From: Clostridium gelidum
GTDB taxonomy: Bacteria > Bacillota > Clostridia > Clostridiales > Clostridiaceae
Reading direction: 5' to 3'
NCBI RefSeq assembly: GCF_019977655.1
Contig: NZ_AP024849.1
Location: 3,939,001-4,003,000 of the forward strand
Length of the DNA: 64,000 nt
The position numbers and the translations under genes are program-made. Below are positions 49,601-55,978 of the stretch, piece after piece. The notes under the pieces are model-generated. The model saw only the letters and a list, made by a program, of their open reading frames with translations, ran no database searches and was not told where the DNA came from. Within the stretch, counting starts at the first letter, position 1, and every line of letters begins with the position of its first letter.

Positions 49601-50086
49601 CATAACTTGTTTCCATTTCATTGTTTCAGTTACAAGTTTACCCATGTTATCTGTATATGTAATTGTGGCATCTTTAACTCCACCATTTTTAGTTGTATTA
49701 AAATCTATTTTAGCTAAAGAATCTACTGTATTTCTAATTTCATTAGCTCTTTTTTGAAGGTCATCAAATGCTTTTGCACCATCACCTATATTTAATGATT
49801 TACCCATTACATTTTTAAATTGTTGTGCTTCTTGAGTAGCTTGTTTTGTTTTATTGATTACCGTATCAATTCCACTTACATCTACCTTACCCATTTTAAT
49901 AGTAAAATTCATACTGTTTAATTGAGTTTGTATGCTACTTTGTATTTTAGATACATCCAATTGAGCAGTATCAATCTTAGCATTTATTCCTTTTATTCCA
50001 TCTAATTGTTTTTGTAGGTCATTTTTAACTTTATTAATATCATCAATTTTGATACCAATACTTATACTATTCTTATACCCTGCCAT
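43646..50086 (-). CDS. Phage tail tape measure protein
   Basis: A 2146-residue protein. The N-terminal 330 residues are coiled coil (repeats such as INELKTQINALGG). The TP901-type core follows (about 350-700) with TTEDAITATATFKQLGYTFK, GLRIGGASLALANNDLAQST and GKNRANVFASLMQNYQQL. Hydrophobic spans at about 735-760 (VIMGVVGAMTLFN) and 800-830 (ALQMALSMGLSLVISYAITK) precede long charged coiled coils (about 1370-1780). Tape measures set tail length and thread DNA into the host. By the rule of about 1.5 angstrom per residue, the tail would be near 320 nm, consistent with a siphovirus or long-tailed phage. AAAGGACGG precedes the ATG. Confidence 0.93.
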   Translation of the reverse strand: MAGYKNSISIGIKIDDINKVKNDLQKQLDGIKGINAKIDTAQLDVSKIQSSIQTQLNSMNFTIKMGKVDVSGIDTVINKTKQATQEAQQFKNVMGKSLNIGDGAKAFDDLQKRANEIRNTVDSLAKIDFNTTKNGGVKDATITYTDNMGKLVTETMKWKQVMSEADGVVKNVFTTTNVKVSENIQQLGKLEAKVESIKSKMQGKLSTANAMGIDPTLINELKTQLNSINVNTPISKINELKTQINALGGNSSANINKLQSAINSLTTRISNIKSSKMDIINSNDITELRTAESEVNRLKQLLSEVKAGKIIDGKVISSEVMTARNSVSQLSTAINGVKANVSSLGSVFKSVFSYAIGGSVVFAGLSQLRQGLSDIKNVDDSLRDLKRVSGDVSDSVLSKFPEKANEMGISLGRTTEDAITATATFKQLGYTFKEASEYMAKNSLVLSNVGDMSASDSASSLVSILKGFKLEAKDTTQVVDVLNEAGNRFAITTKDLTEGLRIGGASLALANNDLAQSTALITTGTEVLRDSNMVANGLKTISMRIRGVKDDEGELVPKMREDLQSIANVDIKNVNGGFKSTYEIIKSLGEKWSTFSDIQKANLSEEIAGKNRANVFASLMQNYQQLDKVYQMVGQSAGSAKNEQESYMNSISGKLNTFKETVKAVWLNLGNSDGIKSLLSGSANVVGGLNNIIKTFGAMPTVIMGVVGAMTLFNTKFRESMTIYQPTSITNWIKGLEGIKTTWASVAQTATQNITSTKQNITYMNSIGENASKAKVQLAGYQGQLLLANIAQKACAVGAMALQMALSMGLSLVISYAITKVMELANAQENLKKSNEDVISSYNSTKESVASATQLLAEKKKVEEQLANTNDGTKENKDLKEKLLEVERQLAQALPNSVSGWDAQGKALATNNKLIQAQIDLKNKQLQQDSIKQLKDNTTMFDADIKSFKNMQQTLENYKKSREEVIAKNASAKASGNKLIEFSTQQAINDYNKEISAMETSVAQRRLLILQLVQTGKSYKEIADNIGETEDVVKSYTDSVSDNTQQQKQNSNQSEKVADKTKIVATAMKELNSGASISKESLQALQEAYPAMGINADNAKDSVQKLNDEISKNTADEHAKDIQKATDAYAKATQEISKCNGFIDRLNKSQAMTPAIASAISKAYPEIGDNINKVATAQEFLNQKIKEEQLAQASAYEIMQGDSEEFYQNKIASNQEYQNAYENLLSAFVSDGQKADNIDFGNYKTLNELKQGTQHQFGVAIENWLVSFVGESAKGYATDFENFRSTAEQKASVLDKLNQEIKKINANLAGAEAMKTVYEGTKQRLEWQGNDLGQSNMDKFLEESNDKAISQYKAKKEQLNGAIQEVDTKFDNFGASMKGFSGGGLGGTSDFSGTGGDSGKKAEEEAKKAHEELVKNEKETLTKITDAYDEAKNKIEDSIEEINYNEKLLGDSNDGENFTKKMELTNQKLGEQNKIVGESDKQLQALKNTTVTTEEAQKALSSEVLKASKELRNEKLEIASLNEEMKKSNEEQVKKKLETQQKLEEIQMEVKQNKEKKDLTYQIYGFTEDEWNTYKNSRKDEINQEISDLQDRTNADEDNLSAKDALIAKQHELNDLDKESYNNIKDFQSAYEEIHNQRLTAIDDELKALEKTHDAEEKENNLLEKKKALTEAQISLEKAKNDKSLYQYKKNEQTGVWDFEWVVNEENVKTAQDTYDKANKDLKDYQSDQDYETKKSELEQRKTDEDTLIKIKKDSYDKQQKILEETQATEKSTFEYHYSDMDKLVEQEMKDLSAKYGDNWKIIYETIDKNLTDVEKRYDNLAKMKAILGIDGLASSSNKATNSNTAIGTTTDVNGNVVKNTSKNDIINNNSESQVKQELQTYTDALQNKLDIMTKYATQMIKVKAGFESSILNLQNVGQKAQYDSYTTFALKYSNFSDKFLELLQLIYDFRFTNIVNLSTHMQDLIKESLLSCEEAYKKFVAMSSAMGIDVNGSIDISSALTEFEKYKQSVADWTKTKEDTYTNEKNNPLTNPTSLSDYESKYNVNANDISKNPLYDYSKRAELYNNSWASMFSSDVIAQMGRYNVNSSGMASLNSQLGTVTNNSSKSSSITNYQIDKIEMTATDDPIATFNSIVEYANQKAVLKS

Positions 50087-50103
50087 TTAATTTACACCGT
50101 CCT

Positions 50104-50152
50104 TTCTGTTTTTATGCAACAAAAAAGAGAGTGTAAATCTTTATACACTCTC
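50104..50152 (-). terminator. Terminator plus shared box ahead of the tape measure gene
   Basis: On the minus strand GAGAGTGTA pairs with TTACACTCTC, followed by TTTTTTGTTGCATAAAAACA. It ends the 177-residue gene. The T6-GTTG...AAAAA box is shared with five other phage intergenic sites. Confidence 0.8.
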
Positions 50153-50165
50153 CATGATTTTTAAA

Positions 50166-50699
50166 TTATTTTTTCATTTTATGCAATAATTTCTTTATTG
50201 GATTTACTTTAATTTCTTTTAATGGTTCTATGTCTTTTCTCATTTCTGCTACTCTTTTTTCGTCTTTTATTCTTTTATCATTTCTAGCTGACATTTGTAA
50301 ATCAGCATTAAATTCATCAACTCTTTTTACTGTTTCTTGTTGTAATAATTTAATATGTGTTTCTTTAACTTCTATTATCTTTGCTCTATATGTATTAATA
50401 ATCACATCTGAAATAACATTTCCTAGAAAATATAATATAGTTTTATACTCCTGTGGTGGATTTTCTTCTAATTCTTTTAAATCATCTTTAGAATATTGAA
50501 TGAATTGATAATCCTCATTTTTAGATTCTATTAATAAATTTAGCAAATAAAAAAGCAACTCTTGATTTTCTATATCTAAGTTGCCTTTATCATCCATATA
50601 TTTATTTAATTCATTTAATATTTCTTGTTGTAATCCCTCACTTGGATTTATAATTTTATAATCATCAGCTTCATACATATATTCTTTATTCTTTAACAT
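50166..50699 (-). CDS. Phage protein of unknown function (177 aa)
   Basis: An acidic helical N-terminal half and a long basic coiled-coil C-terminus (KRVDEFNADLQMSARNDKRI to LLHKMKK). Its start overlaps the stop of the 226-residue gene by one base, so the pair is co-translated. Lying just before the tape measure gene in transcription order, the pair occupies the place where tail assembly chaperones usually sit, but no slippery frameshift site is obvious. Function is inference from position. Confidence 0.65.
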   Translation of the reverse strand: MLKNKEYMYEADDYKIINPSEGLQQEILNELNKYMDDKGNLDIENQELLFYLLNLLIESKNEDYQFIQYSKDDLKELEENPPQEYKTILYFLGNVISDVIINTYRAKIIEVKETHIKLLQQETVKRVDEFNADLQMSARNDKRIKDEKRVAEMRKDIEPLKEIKVNPIKKLLHKMKK

Positions 50700-51379
50700 T
50701 ATCTAATCTCTCCTTTAATATAGTTTATTTTAACGTCTTCTTTTTCTACATCAATAATTTTTTTTAAGTTGGTTTGCATTTCAAAAACTTTATCTATCAT
50801 AGAACTCAATAATTCTTTTCCCTTTTTAATAACTTCTTTTTTTGCTTGTTTTCTATTTTCTTGTAATTTTATTACACCTTGTTCTATTTCATCATGAAAT
50901 GGTTTGTTCCACTTATTTTCATTAAGATTTTCAAATTCAAGGGTATTTTTATCTTTTAAATTAACTTTGCATAGCTTATTTACTTTATAAGATATTTTAT
51001 CGTCATTAAATGAAACTGAAAATACATAATCTTTTATACTTACTAATATTTCATCATCTTTTAATAAAAATAATGAATCTCCAAATACTTGTTTAAATGC
51101 TAATTTATCAAGTGTATGTTCATTCCAAAATTTTTTTAACTCATAATAGGCATATTCATAATCTTTTTTATGAGTAGCTTCATCCATAACCTTGAAAACA
51201 TCTTCTATTGCAATATCTACTTTAAACCTTTCTACGATTGAAAAATTCATTGTATCAAACATTACTAATATTTCATCATTTTTTACACCACAATTTGATG
51301 CATTTATATTAACTGGTATTGCTCTATCTTCATTATATCTTTGTTTTAAAACCTCTTTTAAAATATCTTTTACTAACAT
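50699..51379 (-). CDS. Phage protein of unknown function (226 aa)
   Basis: Residues 1-150 are mixed alpha/beta (for example DKLAFKQVFGDSLFLLKDDE and ISIKDYVFSVSFND-like strands). The C-terminus is a lysine-rich coiled coil (about 155-205). AAGGAGAG precedes the ATG. It is first of a two-gene unit with the 177-residue gene, flanked by terminators on both sides. Possible tail assembly or tail-completion factor; not recognised. Confidence 0.65.
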   Translation of the reverse strand: MLVKDILKEVLKQRYNEDRAIPVNINASNCGVKNDEILVMFDTMNFSIVERFKVDIAIEDVFKVMDEATHKKDYEYAYYELKKFWNEHTLDKLAFKQVFGDSLFLLKDDEILVSIKDYVFSVSFNDDKISYKVNKLCKVNLKDKNTLEFENLNENKWNKPFHDEIEQGVIKLQENRKQAKKEVIKKGKELLSSMIDKVFEMQTNLKKIIDVEKEDVKINYIKGEIR

Positions 51380-51402
51380 TTTTTCTCTCCTTTTTATCTC
51401 TA

Positions 51403-51447
51403 TATTTATTTTCGCATAACAAAAAAGACCTACATTTTGTAGGTCTA
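51403..51447 (-). terminator. Terminator plus shared box ahead of the 226-residue gene
   Basis: AGACCTACA pairs with TGTAGGTCT (51427-51447), followed on the minus strand by TTTTTTGTTATGCGAAAATA. It terminates the baseplate-type gene and lies upstream of the next unit. Confidence 0.8.
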
Positions 51448-52917
51448 CTAAAAATCTCCTCCATTATATGTATTACCTGAGATAGTACTACCAAACACAC
51501 CACCATCAGCTACGATTCCAGAACGTATATCTGTAAATGTACTGCCATCTAAATTATTTGTCATATGTTGATTGTACAACCGATGGCAAGTTATAGTTTG
51601 CAATCCACTAGACGTTAAATCCACTGAAATAGAATCTATGATCCAACGTCCTGTTATAGTTATATCTTCAAAGTCTAAGTTTACTTCTATAACTCGATTA
51701 GGAACTAGATATAGCATCGGTACAACTTGAAGTGTTAAATTTTCGGCTAAATTAGAATACTTTTCCATATTATATATAGCTTCATTTTGACACATTAAAT
51801 CTGTTTTATTGTTATCATTTGCAATAACTTTTCTATGTAATCCTAGCTTATCTATAGATAATTGATTTCCTGTTTCATTTCTCAATTCATACTTCGCTTG
51901 AACTGATTTAGTAGTATCTGTTTTATCCGTAGAAATTGAACCTAAAACAACAATATCGTTCCTTACATTCTCAAAGTTTTTTTTATAATCAATTGATACG
52001 ATTAATGTACAACTATTATCTATGTAATCAATCGCCATATCAGTTAGCCTTTGCTTTATTTGTTCAAAAATAAAATATCCATTCATATCAAAATAACAAT
52101 CATAAATAGGATGTAAACTGATAATTTTTTTTAAAACATCTATAATATCTGTATCTTGTTCAAATGTTAAAGCTGTTGGAATAACATAATCACTTGATTC
52201 TATTACGGTTTTAGTTAATCCCATTAAATTTGGATTTCTCGCTATATTTTGGATAACATCAGTCATAGGACTATTTATAGGAATTGATAATTTACCAATT
52301 AAGCCATTACTAAATTTACTATAATTTTCCATTAAATCACATAAATCTAGCGTTATTGTTCGTTCAGTAATACTAATTTTTGTGTTGGGCGAATTAAGTA
52401 CATATATTCCCATGTTATACTCATATTTAGCCTGTTCAATTTTATTAGTAGCATTTAAATTGTTAAGTAATCCTTGTATTTTGCTTTTTGCAGTATTTGA
52501 ATCAAATACAACGGTTGAATATATTGATTTTAATGAATTCATTGTAGTATCACTGATTCTCCCTTTATTAGATATTTCAATTAAAGCTGTATTTAATAAT
52601 GTTTTTGTAGATTGATTTGGATCTCCAAGTGTTCTAACATTATCTTTTATTATAATAAATATTTGAACACTATTTTTTAAAGAAATCTTATAGAAATCTT
52701 CATTCAAATCTTTTTTACTAACTAAAACTAGATTGCCTTTTCTACGTGCTAAATCAGAATTTACAGCATTTTGTATAGTTATTGAACCCGATATAATATC
52801 TGCTTCTAAACTAGATACTTTATTAAAGTTTTCATTCAATAAATCTACTCTTACAGACATCGAACGATTTCTTGCTCGTCCTACTTTATACGCTTCATTT
52901 TGTGTATATTCATCCAT
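51448..52917 (-). CDS. Phage tail/baseplate protein (DUF5048-like)
   Basis: A 489-residue beta-rich protein. The opening (YKVGRARNRSMSVRVDLLNE, LEADIISGSITIQNAVNSDL) matches the start of DUF5048-type tail proteins. The central region (about 200-330) resembles phage hub/gpD-like proteins (LCDLMENYSKFSNGLIGKLS and ISLHPIYDCYFDMNGYFIFE). The C-terminus is glycine- and threonine-rich (VADGGVFGSTISGNTYNGGD), as in tip or receptor-contact proteins. AAAGGAG precedes the ATG. It probably forms the tail hub or adsorption apparatus. Confidence 0.7.
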   Translation of the reverse strand: MDEYTQNEAYKVGRARNRSMSVRVDLLNENFNKVSSLEADIISGSITIQNAVNSDLARRKGNLVLVSKKDLNEDFYKISLKNSVQIFIIIKDNVRTLGDPNQSTKTLLNTALIEISNKGRISDTTMNSLKSIYSTVVFDSNTAKSKIQGLLNNLNATNKIEQAKYEYNMGIYVLNSPNTKISITERTITLDLCDLMENYSKFSNGLIGKLSIPINSPMTDVIQNIARNPNLMGLTKTVIESSDYVIPTALTFEQDTDIIDVLKKIISLHPIYDCYFDMNGYFIFEQIKQRLTDMAIDYIDNSCTLIVSIDYKKNFENVRNDIVVLGSISTDKTDTTKSVQAKYELRNETGNQLSIDKLGLHRKVIANDNNKTDLMCQNEAIYNMEKYSNLAENLTLQVVPMLYLVPNRVIEVNLDFEDITITGRWIIDSISVDLTSSGLQTITCHRLYNQHMTNNLDGSTFTDIRSGIVADGGVFGSTISGNTYNGGDF

Positions 52918-52932
52918 TATATTTTCTCCTTT

Positions 52933-53094
52933 CTACCATTCTTCTGCAAAATATGTTGATATAGATGTATTAATATTCATATATTCAATTGTATTTTTTA
53001 TTATTTCAAAATTATCATCTATTATATTGAAATCTTTTTCAGTAACAGTATCGCCATTATGTTTGTTTAATTTATTTATTGACACATCTTCCAT
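52933..53094 (-). CDS. Small phage protein, paralogue B (53 aa)
   Basis: The start at 53094 has GAGGAAG 6-7 bases upstream; the in-frame start at 53133 lacks a site. The core NKHNGDTVTEKDFNIIDDNF is closely similar to NKSNGEVVTEKDFNTIDSNF of the preceding gene (53112), so the two are tandem paralogues. Function is unknown; small tail-tip or baseplate accessory proteins of this size occur in similar positions. Confidence 0.6.
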   Translation of the reverse strand: MEDVSINKLNKHNGDTVTEKDFNIIDDNFEIIKNTIEYMNINTSISTYFAEEW

Positions 53095-53111
53095 GTTAAA
53101 CTTCCTCATTT

Positions 53112-53264
53112 CTATAAGTTGAATGTACCCCATGTATTATTAGTTTTATTATTTAAAGATTCTAATTCTGTTTCTATGATTAAAAAATTGCTATCTATTG
53201 TATTAAAATCTTTTTCAGTAACAACTTCCCCATTACTTTTATTTAATTGCTCTATATTTTCCAT
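53112..53264 (-). CDS. Small phage protein, paralogue A (50 aa)
   Basis: The 50-residue ORF from ATG 53264 with GGAG upstream begins MENIEQLNKSNGEVVTEKDF and ends NNTWGTFNL. It ends 17 bases before the start of its paralogue, and the shared core T-E-K-D-F-N-x-I-D-x-N-F shows tandem duplication. Its C-terminal W and F residues parallel the W that ends the other copy. Confidence 0.6.
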   Translation of the reverse strand: MENIEQLNKSNGEVVTEKDFNTIDSNFLIIETELESLNNKTNNTWGTFNL

Positions 53265-53292
53265 TTTAATTTCTCCATTTCATAAAATATTT

Positions 53293-53634
53293 TTATTGTT
53301 CTTTCACCTCTAATAATTGAAGCAATCTTTCCATCTTGTCTTGTTGCTCTTTCATTTGATTATCTTGTCTTTCTAATTTCTCATGAAACCAAACTTCTTT
53401 TCCAAGTAAGAAATAATTTCTTTCATCAGTTAAATTAGAAATATCTATTACATCACCTACAGATTGATTAATAGAATTTTTAAGTATTATATAATCAGAA
53501 CCTAGTCCAAATATAGCAACTTCACCTTCTCCAGTAATCCTTCCGTCATTGTCTGCATTATCATCAACAAATGATACATTGTTTATTATTGTGTGAATTA
53601 TTAAAGTGTGCTTATCAAATACATATACGATCAT
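53293..53634 (-). CDS. Phage tail-region protein with C-terminal coiled coil (113 aa)
   Basis: The start at 53634 (MIVYVFDKHT) is 8 bases after AAAGGAGG; a longer in-frame start at 53667 has no site. Residues 1-85 are beta-rich. Residues 88-113 are a charged coiled coil (QDNQMKEQQDKMERLLQLLE). Similar small proteins often follow tail-fibre or baseplate genes in clostridial phages. Not recognised by name. Confidence 0.6.
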   Translation of the reverse strand: MIVYVFDKHTLIIHTIINNVSFVDDNADNDGRITGEGEVAIFGLGSDYIILKNSINQSVGDVIDISNLTDERNYFLLGKEVWFHEKLERQDNQMKEQQDKMERLLQLLEVKEQ

Positions 53635-53674
53635 GTTCTGACCTCCTTTAGTTATTGCTTCTTGCATCTCTGTA

Positions 53675-53732
53675 ATAATCCTCTCCCTTATTTTTTGAAC
53701 AACAAAAAGAACCCTTAATTAAAAGAGTTCTA
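53675..53732 (-). terminator. Terminator plus shared box after the GIY-YIG gene
   Basis: On the minus strand AGAACTCTTTTAATTAAGGGTTCT forms a hairpin with mismatches, followed by TTTTTGTTGTTCAAAAAATA. Confidence 0.65.
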
Positions 53733-53741
53733 AGTTCATAG

Positions 53742-54167
53742 CTACATTTCTATCCATTGAATATTATCAGCCAATTCAATTAATTCATTTTTTCTTTCTA
53801 ATGATATTTCATTATATATACCAGCATCTCTTTTATTAAGTATTGGATTATATTTATCAATTAGATTTCCTTCCATAAATAGCCTTTCATCTCTTGTGAC
53901 CTTATCTCCTAAATCTGTAAAAGCAATAATATAATCTCTTCCATCTATATAATCTAGTATTTCACTGAATCCATTTTCATGATAAAATAATCTATTAATT
54001 AAGTTGTTAGTAGAGCCAATGTAATACTGTATTCTGCCTGTTACACTTATATATTTATATATGTAATTACCTTTTTGCTTCATTGCTCTTTCCCTCCAAT
54101 ATTCCTTATGTTGCGCATAATAATTTTTGTTGTAAATCCTGTTATCTTCTCTTTTTTGTTCTGTCAT
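53742..54167 (-). CDS. GIY-YIG endonuclease
   Basis: A 141-residue nuclease. The catalytic domain (about 32-118) shows IYKYISVTGRIQYYIGSTNN (Y-[IV]-Y ... Y-x-G-ST), then LINRLFYHENG with the catalytic R, ERLFMEGNLIDKYNPILN with the glutamate (E) and N-P-x-L-N at the end. The N-terminus is basic (MTEQKREDNRIYNKNYYAQH). Free-standing GIY-YIG genes are common phage homing nucleases. This one could once have mobilised an intron such as the one at 61306, but there is no sequence proof. Confidence 0.85.
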   Translation of the reverse strand: MTEQKREDNRIYNKNYYAQHKEYWRERAMKQKGNYIYKYISVTGRIQYYIGSTNNLINRLFYHENGFSEILDYIDGRDYIIAFTDLGDKVTRDERLFMEGNLIDKYNPILNKRDAGIYNEISLERKNELIELADNIQWIEM

Positions 54168-54228
54168 TTATATCTTCCTTTCTTTATATCACGTCCTCTT
54201 AATATCTTTTTTAAGTAATTAAGGGCAA

Positions 54229-54262
54229 AGAAAAAGACCTAGAAATCAATCTAAGTCTTTAT
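54229..54262 (-). terminator. Terminator after the 267-residue gene
   Basis: AAGACTTAG pairs with CTAGGTCTT (minus strand) across a short loop, followed by TTTTCTTTG. It lacks the exact shared box. Confidence 0.7.
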
Positions 54263-54281
54263 AAATTGGTATTATTTATTT

Positions 54282-55085
54282 TTACATTTCAAATCCATAT
54301 TGATTAAAATATCCAAATTGGATCTGATTGTTATCATCATTAAATCCAACTTGATATTCATTTTTATTAATGAAATAACAAATTTCTGTAATATCCTTCA
54401 AATCACAAATTGCGCCATCTCCAAGCTTATCTTTATAATGAAGCTCTCCATTTTGTGAATATATTCGTCCTATAGGAACTGTCATATCAATCTTATTTAT
54501 ATTAATACTTCTTATAAACTGTTCCTCTCCACCATCATTAAATATAACATTAAACGGTATCATTCTATTTTTCTCAACTTCTTCTGTTATAACTTCTAAT
54601 CCTCGTTTTATCGTAGTCTTGCACAATTGATCATTTTCATCTTGAAATTGTAATTCAATAGTATCTTTATCTATTTTACTAGATTCAATATCTTCTATGT
54701 AAAATTCCTCATTATTTATGTATAAAGAACCTTCATTAATCCATATATCTTTTTTTAACCATTCATTAGCTTTCAATTTATCATATAGATCAATCTCTTT
54801 TTCTGTTGGAACTACTGACCAATATTGTCCTCTCCCCAAATTCATCCATACAAACTCTATTATCTGAGCTAAACTACATTTATTTATAATTTCATCTTTA
54901 AAAAACATATCATTATAATGTAATCCTCTAGTATCTAATATTTGTCTTACTCCAATATCTTCATTACTTGCAATTGCAGAATAAGTTATAGAGTCATTTT
55001 TAACATAATTATTTAAAGCCTCACATAATTTTTCGCTAAATTCCATATTCTTTTTTAACTTTTTTTCTAGCTCTTTGTTTATCAT
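54282..55085 (-). CDS. Phage hypothetical protein (267 aa)
   Basis: Not recognised. The start at 55085 (MINKELEKKL) has GAAGGAG 9 bases upstream; a longer in-frame start at 55109 would overlap the preceding small gene. The N-terminal 100 residues are helical. Residues 100-267 are beta-rich with two related-looking strand/loop segments (WINEGSLYINNEEFYIEDI and RIYSQNGELHYKDKLG), suggesting a duplicated small domain. Confidence 0.6.
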   Translation of the reverse strand: MINKELEKKLKKNMEFSEKLCEALNNYVKNDSITYSAIASNEDIGVRQILDTRGLHYNDMFFKDEIINKCSLAQIIEFVWMNLGRGQYWSVVPTEKEIDLYDKLKANEWLKKDIWINEGSLYINNEEFYIEDIESSKIDKDTIELQFQDENDQLCKTTIKRGLEVITEEVEKNRMIPFNVIFNDGGEEQFIRSININKIDMTVPIGRIYSQNGELHYKDKLGDGAICDLKDITEICYFINKNEYQVGFNDDNNQIQFGYFNQYGFEM

Positions 55086-55101
55086 ATTGCATTTCTCCTT
55101 C

Positions 55102-55233
55102 TTACTCAAAATTTTCTAATTCTTTTAAAATTTCATCTAGTCATATTTCGATGCTTATTTCTTTATTATTGAAATTGAATTTCACATTATAATTACTGGT
55201 TTCATTATTGTATTTAATCTCTTCTATCCCCAT
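55102..55233 (-). pseudogene. Small phage ORF with in-frame TGA
   Basis: From ATG 55233, 10 bases after AAGGAG, the frame gives 30 residues (MGIEEIKYNNETSNYNVKFN then FNNKEISIEI), a TGA at 55141-55143, then LDEILKELENFE and a TAA at 55102. Both halves look coding; reading TGA as Trp would give SIEIWLDEILKELENFE. The simplest view is a TGG-to-TGA nonsense change or a naturally shorter 30-residue protein. The region leads directly into the 267-residue gene. Confidence 0.5.
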
Positions 55234-55244
55234 AAATCTCAACT

Positions 55245-55305
55245 CCTTATGTATTTTTCTGTATAACAAAAAAGCCTATCTTATTTCTAAGTAGACTTGA
55301 TTCAT
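55245..55305 (-). terminator. Terminator plus shared box after the 86-residue gene
   Basis: On the minus strand AAGTCTACTTAG...ATAGGCTT forms a weak hairpin followed by TTTTTTGTTATACAGAAAAATA, the clearest example of the shared box, 20-30 bases before the ribosome site of the small ORF at 55233. Confidence 0.6.
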
Positions 55306-55315
55306 GTATTCATCT

Positions 55316-55576
55316 TTAATAACATATTCTATCAATCACATTATCATTTTCATCAACCAGTATTACTCCTGTAAACGAATCTTCATAATCCTCTTTAATA
55401 GCCCATGTAATTCTAATATTCTTATTTTTATAAGGTTCATAATCTTCTATTAATTCCTTTTTATCCTCTTCAGTTATTTCTGTATCAGCTTTTAATAATT
55501 CAATATTATCTTCAATCGAATCTAATGATCCATATGTTTCATACTCTTCTACTTTTCCATAATTATTTATATTCAA
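55316..55576 (-). CDS. Phage hypothetical protein (86 aa, TTG start)
   Basis: An acidic protein (pI low; ELLKADTEITEEDKKELIED in the middle) of unknown function. The TTG at 55576 is preferred because AAAGGAG lies 11 bases upstream in the same AAATTGAAT context as the next gene's TTG start. An ATG at 55603 is in frame but lies within the conserved hairpin element (55591-55636). The leader element may regulate translation (inference). Confidence 0.55.
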   Translation of the reverse strand: MNINNYGKVEEYETYGSLDSIEDNIELLKADTEITEEDKKELIEDYEPYKNKNIRITWAIKEDYEDSFTGVILVDENDNVIDRICY

Positions 55577-55590
55577 TTTATTATCATCTC

Positions 55591-55636
55591 CTTTCCACAA
55601 CATCAGGTTGGGTGAGCTGGTAGCGAAACCCTAACC
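55591..55636. ncRNA. Repeated structured element, copy B
   Basis: The first 18 bases (CTTTCCACAACATCAGGT, plus strand) are identical to copy A at 59771. A hairpin follows: GTT-GGGT pairs with ACCC-(T)-AAC, with a single bulged T and a loop containing AGCTGGTAG. Copy A keeps the same bulge and the loop AGC-GGTAG, but with GTG/CAC and GGGG/CCCC in the stem. The compensatory changes support a conserved RNA structure. It is in the leader of the 86-residue gene. Confidence 0.55.
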
Positions 55637-55638
55637 TC

Positions 55639-55920
55639 CTACACTCTAACAATAATGTACTTATAATCTTTTTCATCTCGTAAATGACTATAACTAAATC
55701 CAATTTTTAATTCATTTAATAATTTAGCTAATTTTGCTTTTCTTTTATTAACATCTACTAGCATTTCAATTAAATCTAATTGCATATAATAGTCCAATTT
55801 ATTACCATTATTCTTACAATAAGATTTAATTATTTCCACGGCTGCTTTATCATGCTCTTTGATATTTTCAAATTCTTTATCTACATCTAAATTAGCTAAT
55901 TCTAAAATCTTTTCATTCAA
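55639..55920 (-). CDS. Phage hypothetical protein (93 aa, TTG start)
   Basis: A helical, charged protein of unknown function. The start is TTG at 55920, 10 bases after GAGGAGG. The middle (KLDYYMQLDLIEMLVDVNKR) is a predicted helix pair, and the end is SHLRDEKDYKYIIVRV. It follows the helicase gene with a terminator-like hairpin in between (about 55957-55990). Confidence 0.6.
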   Translation of the reverse strand: MNEKILELANLDVDKEFENIKEHDKAAVEIIKSYCKNNGNKLDYYMQLDLIEMLVDVNKRKAKLAKLLNELKIGFSYSHLRDEKDYKYIIVRV

Positions 55921-55978
55921 TTTATATAATCCTCCTCTAATTATTTAATTTTAAGCATAAAAATAGACTAGATTTTAA

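Noticed and set aside
44421..49717. Plus-strand ORFs inside the tape measure gene
   Set aside because: They are antisense shadows of the minus-strand coiled-coil reading frame, without ribosome sites or recognisable products.
55102..55233. Alternative genetic code with TGA as Trp for the whole phage
   Set aside because: Other phage genes use TGG for Trp and are not interrupted by in-frame TGA codons, so general recoding is not supported by one case.
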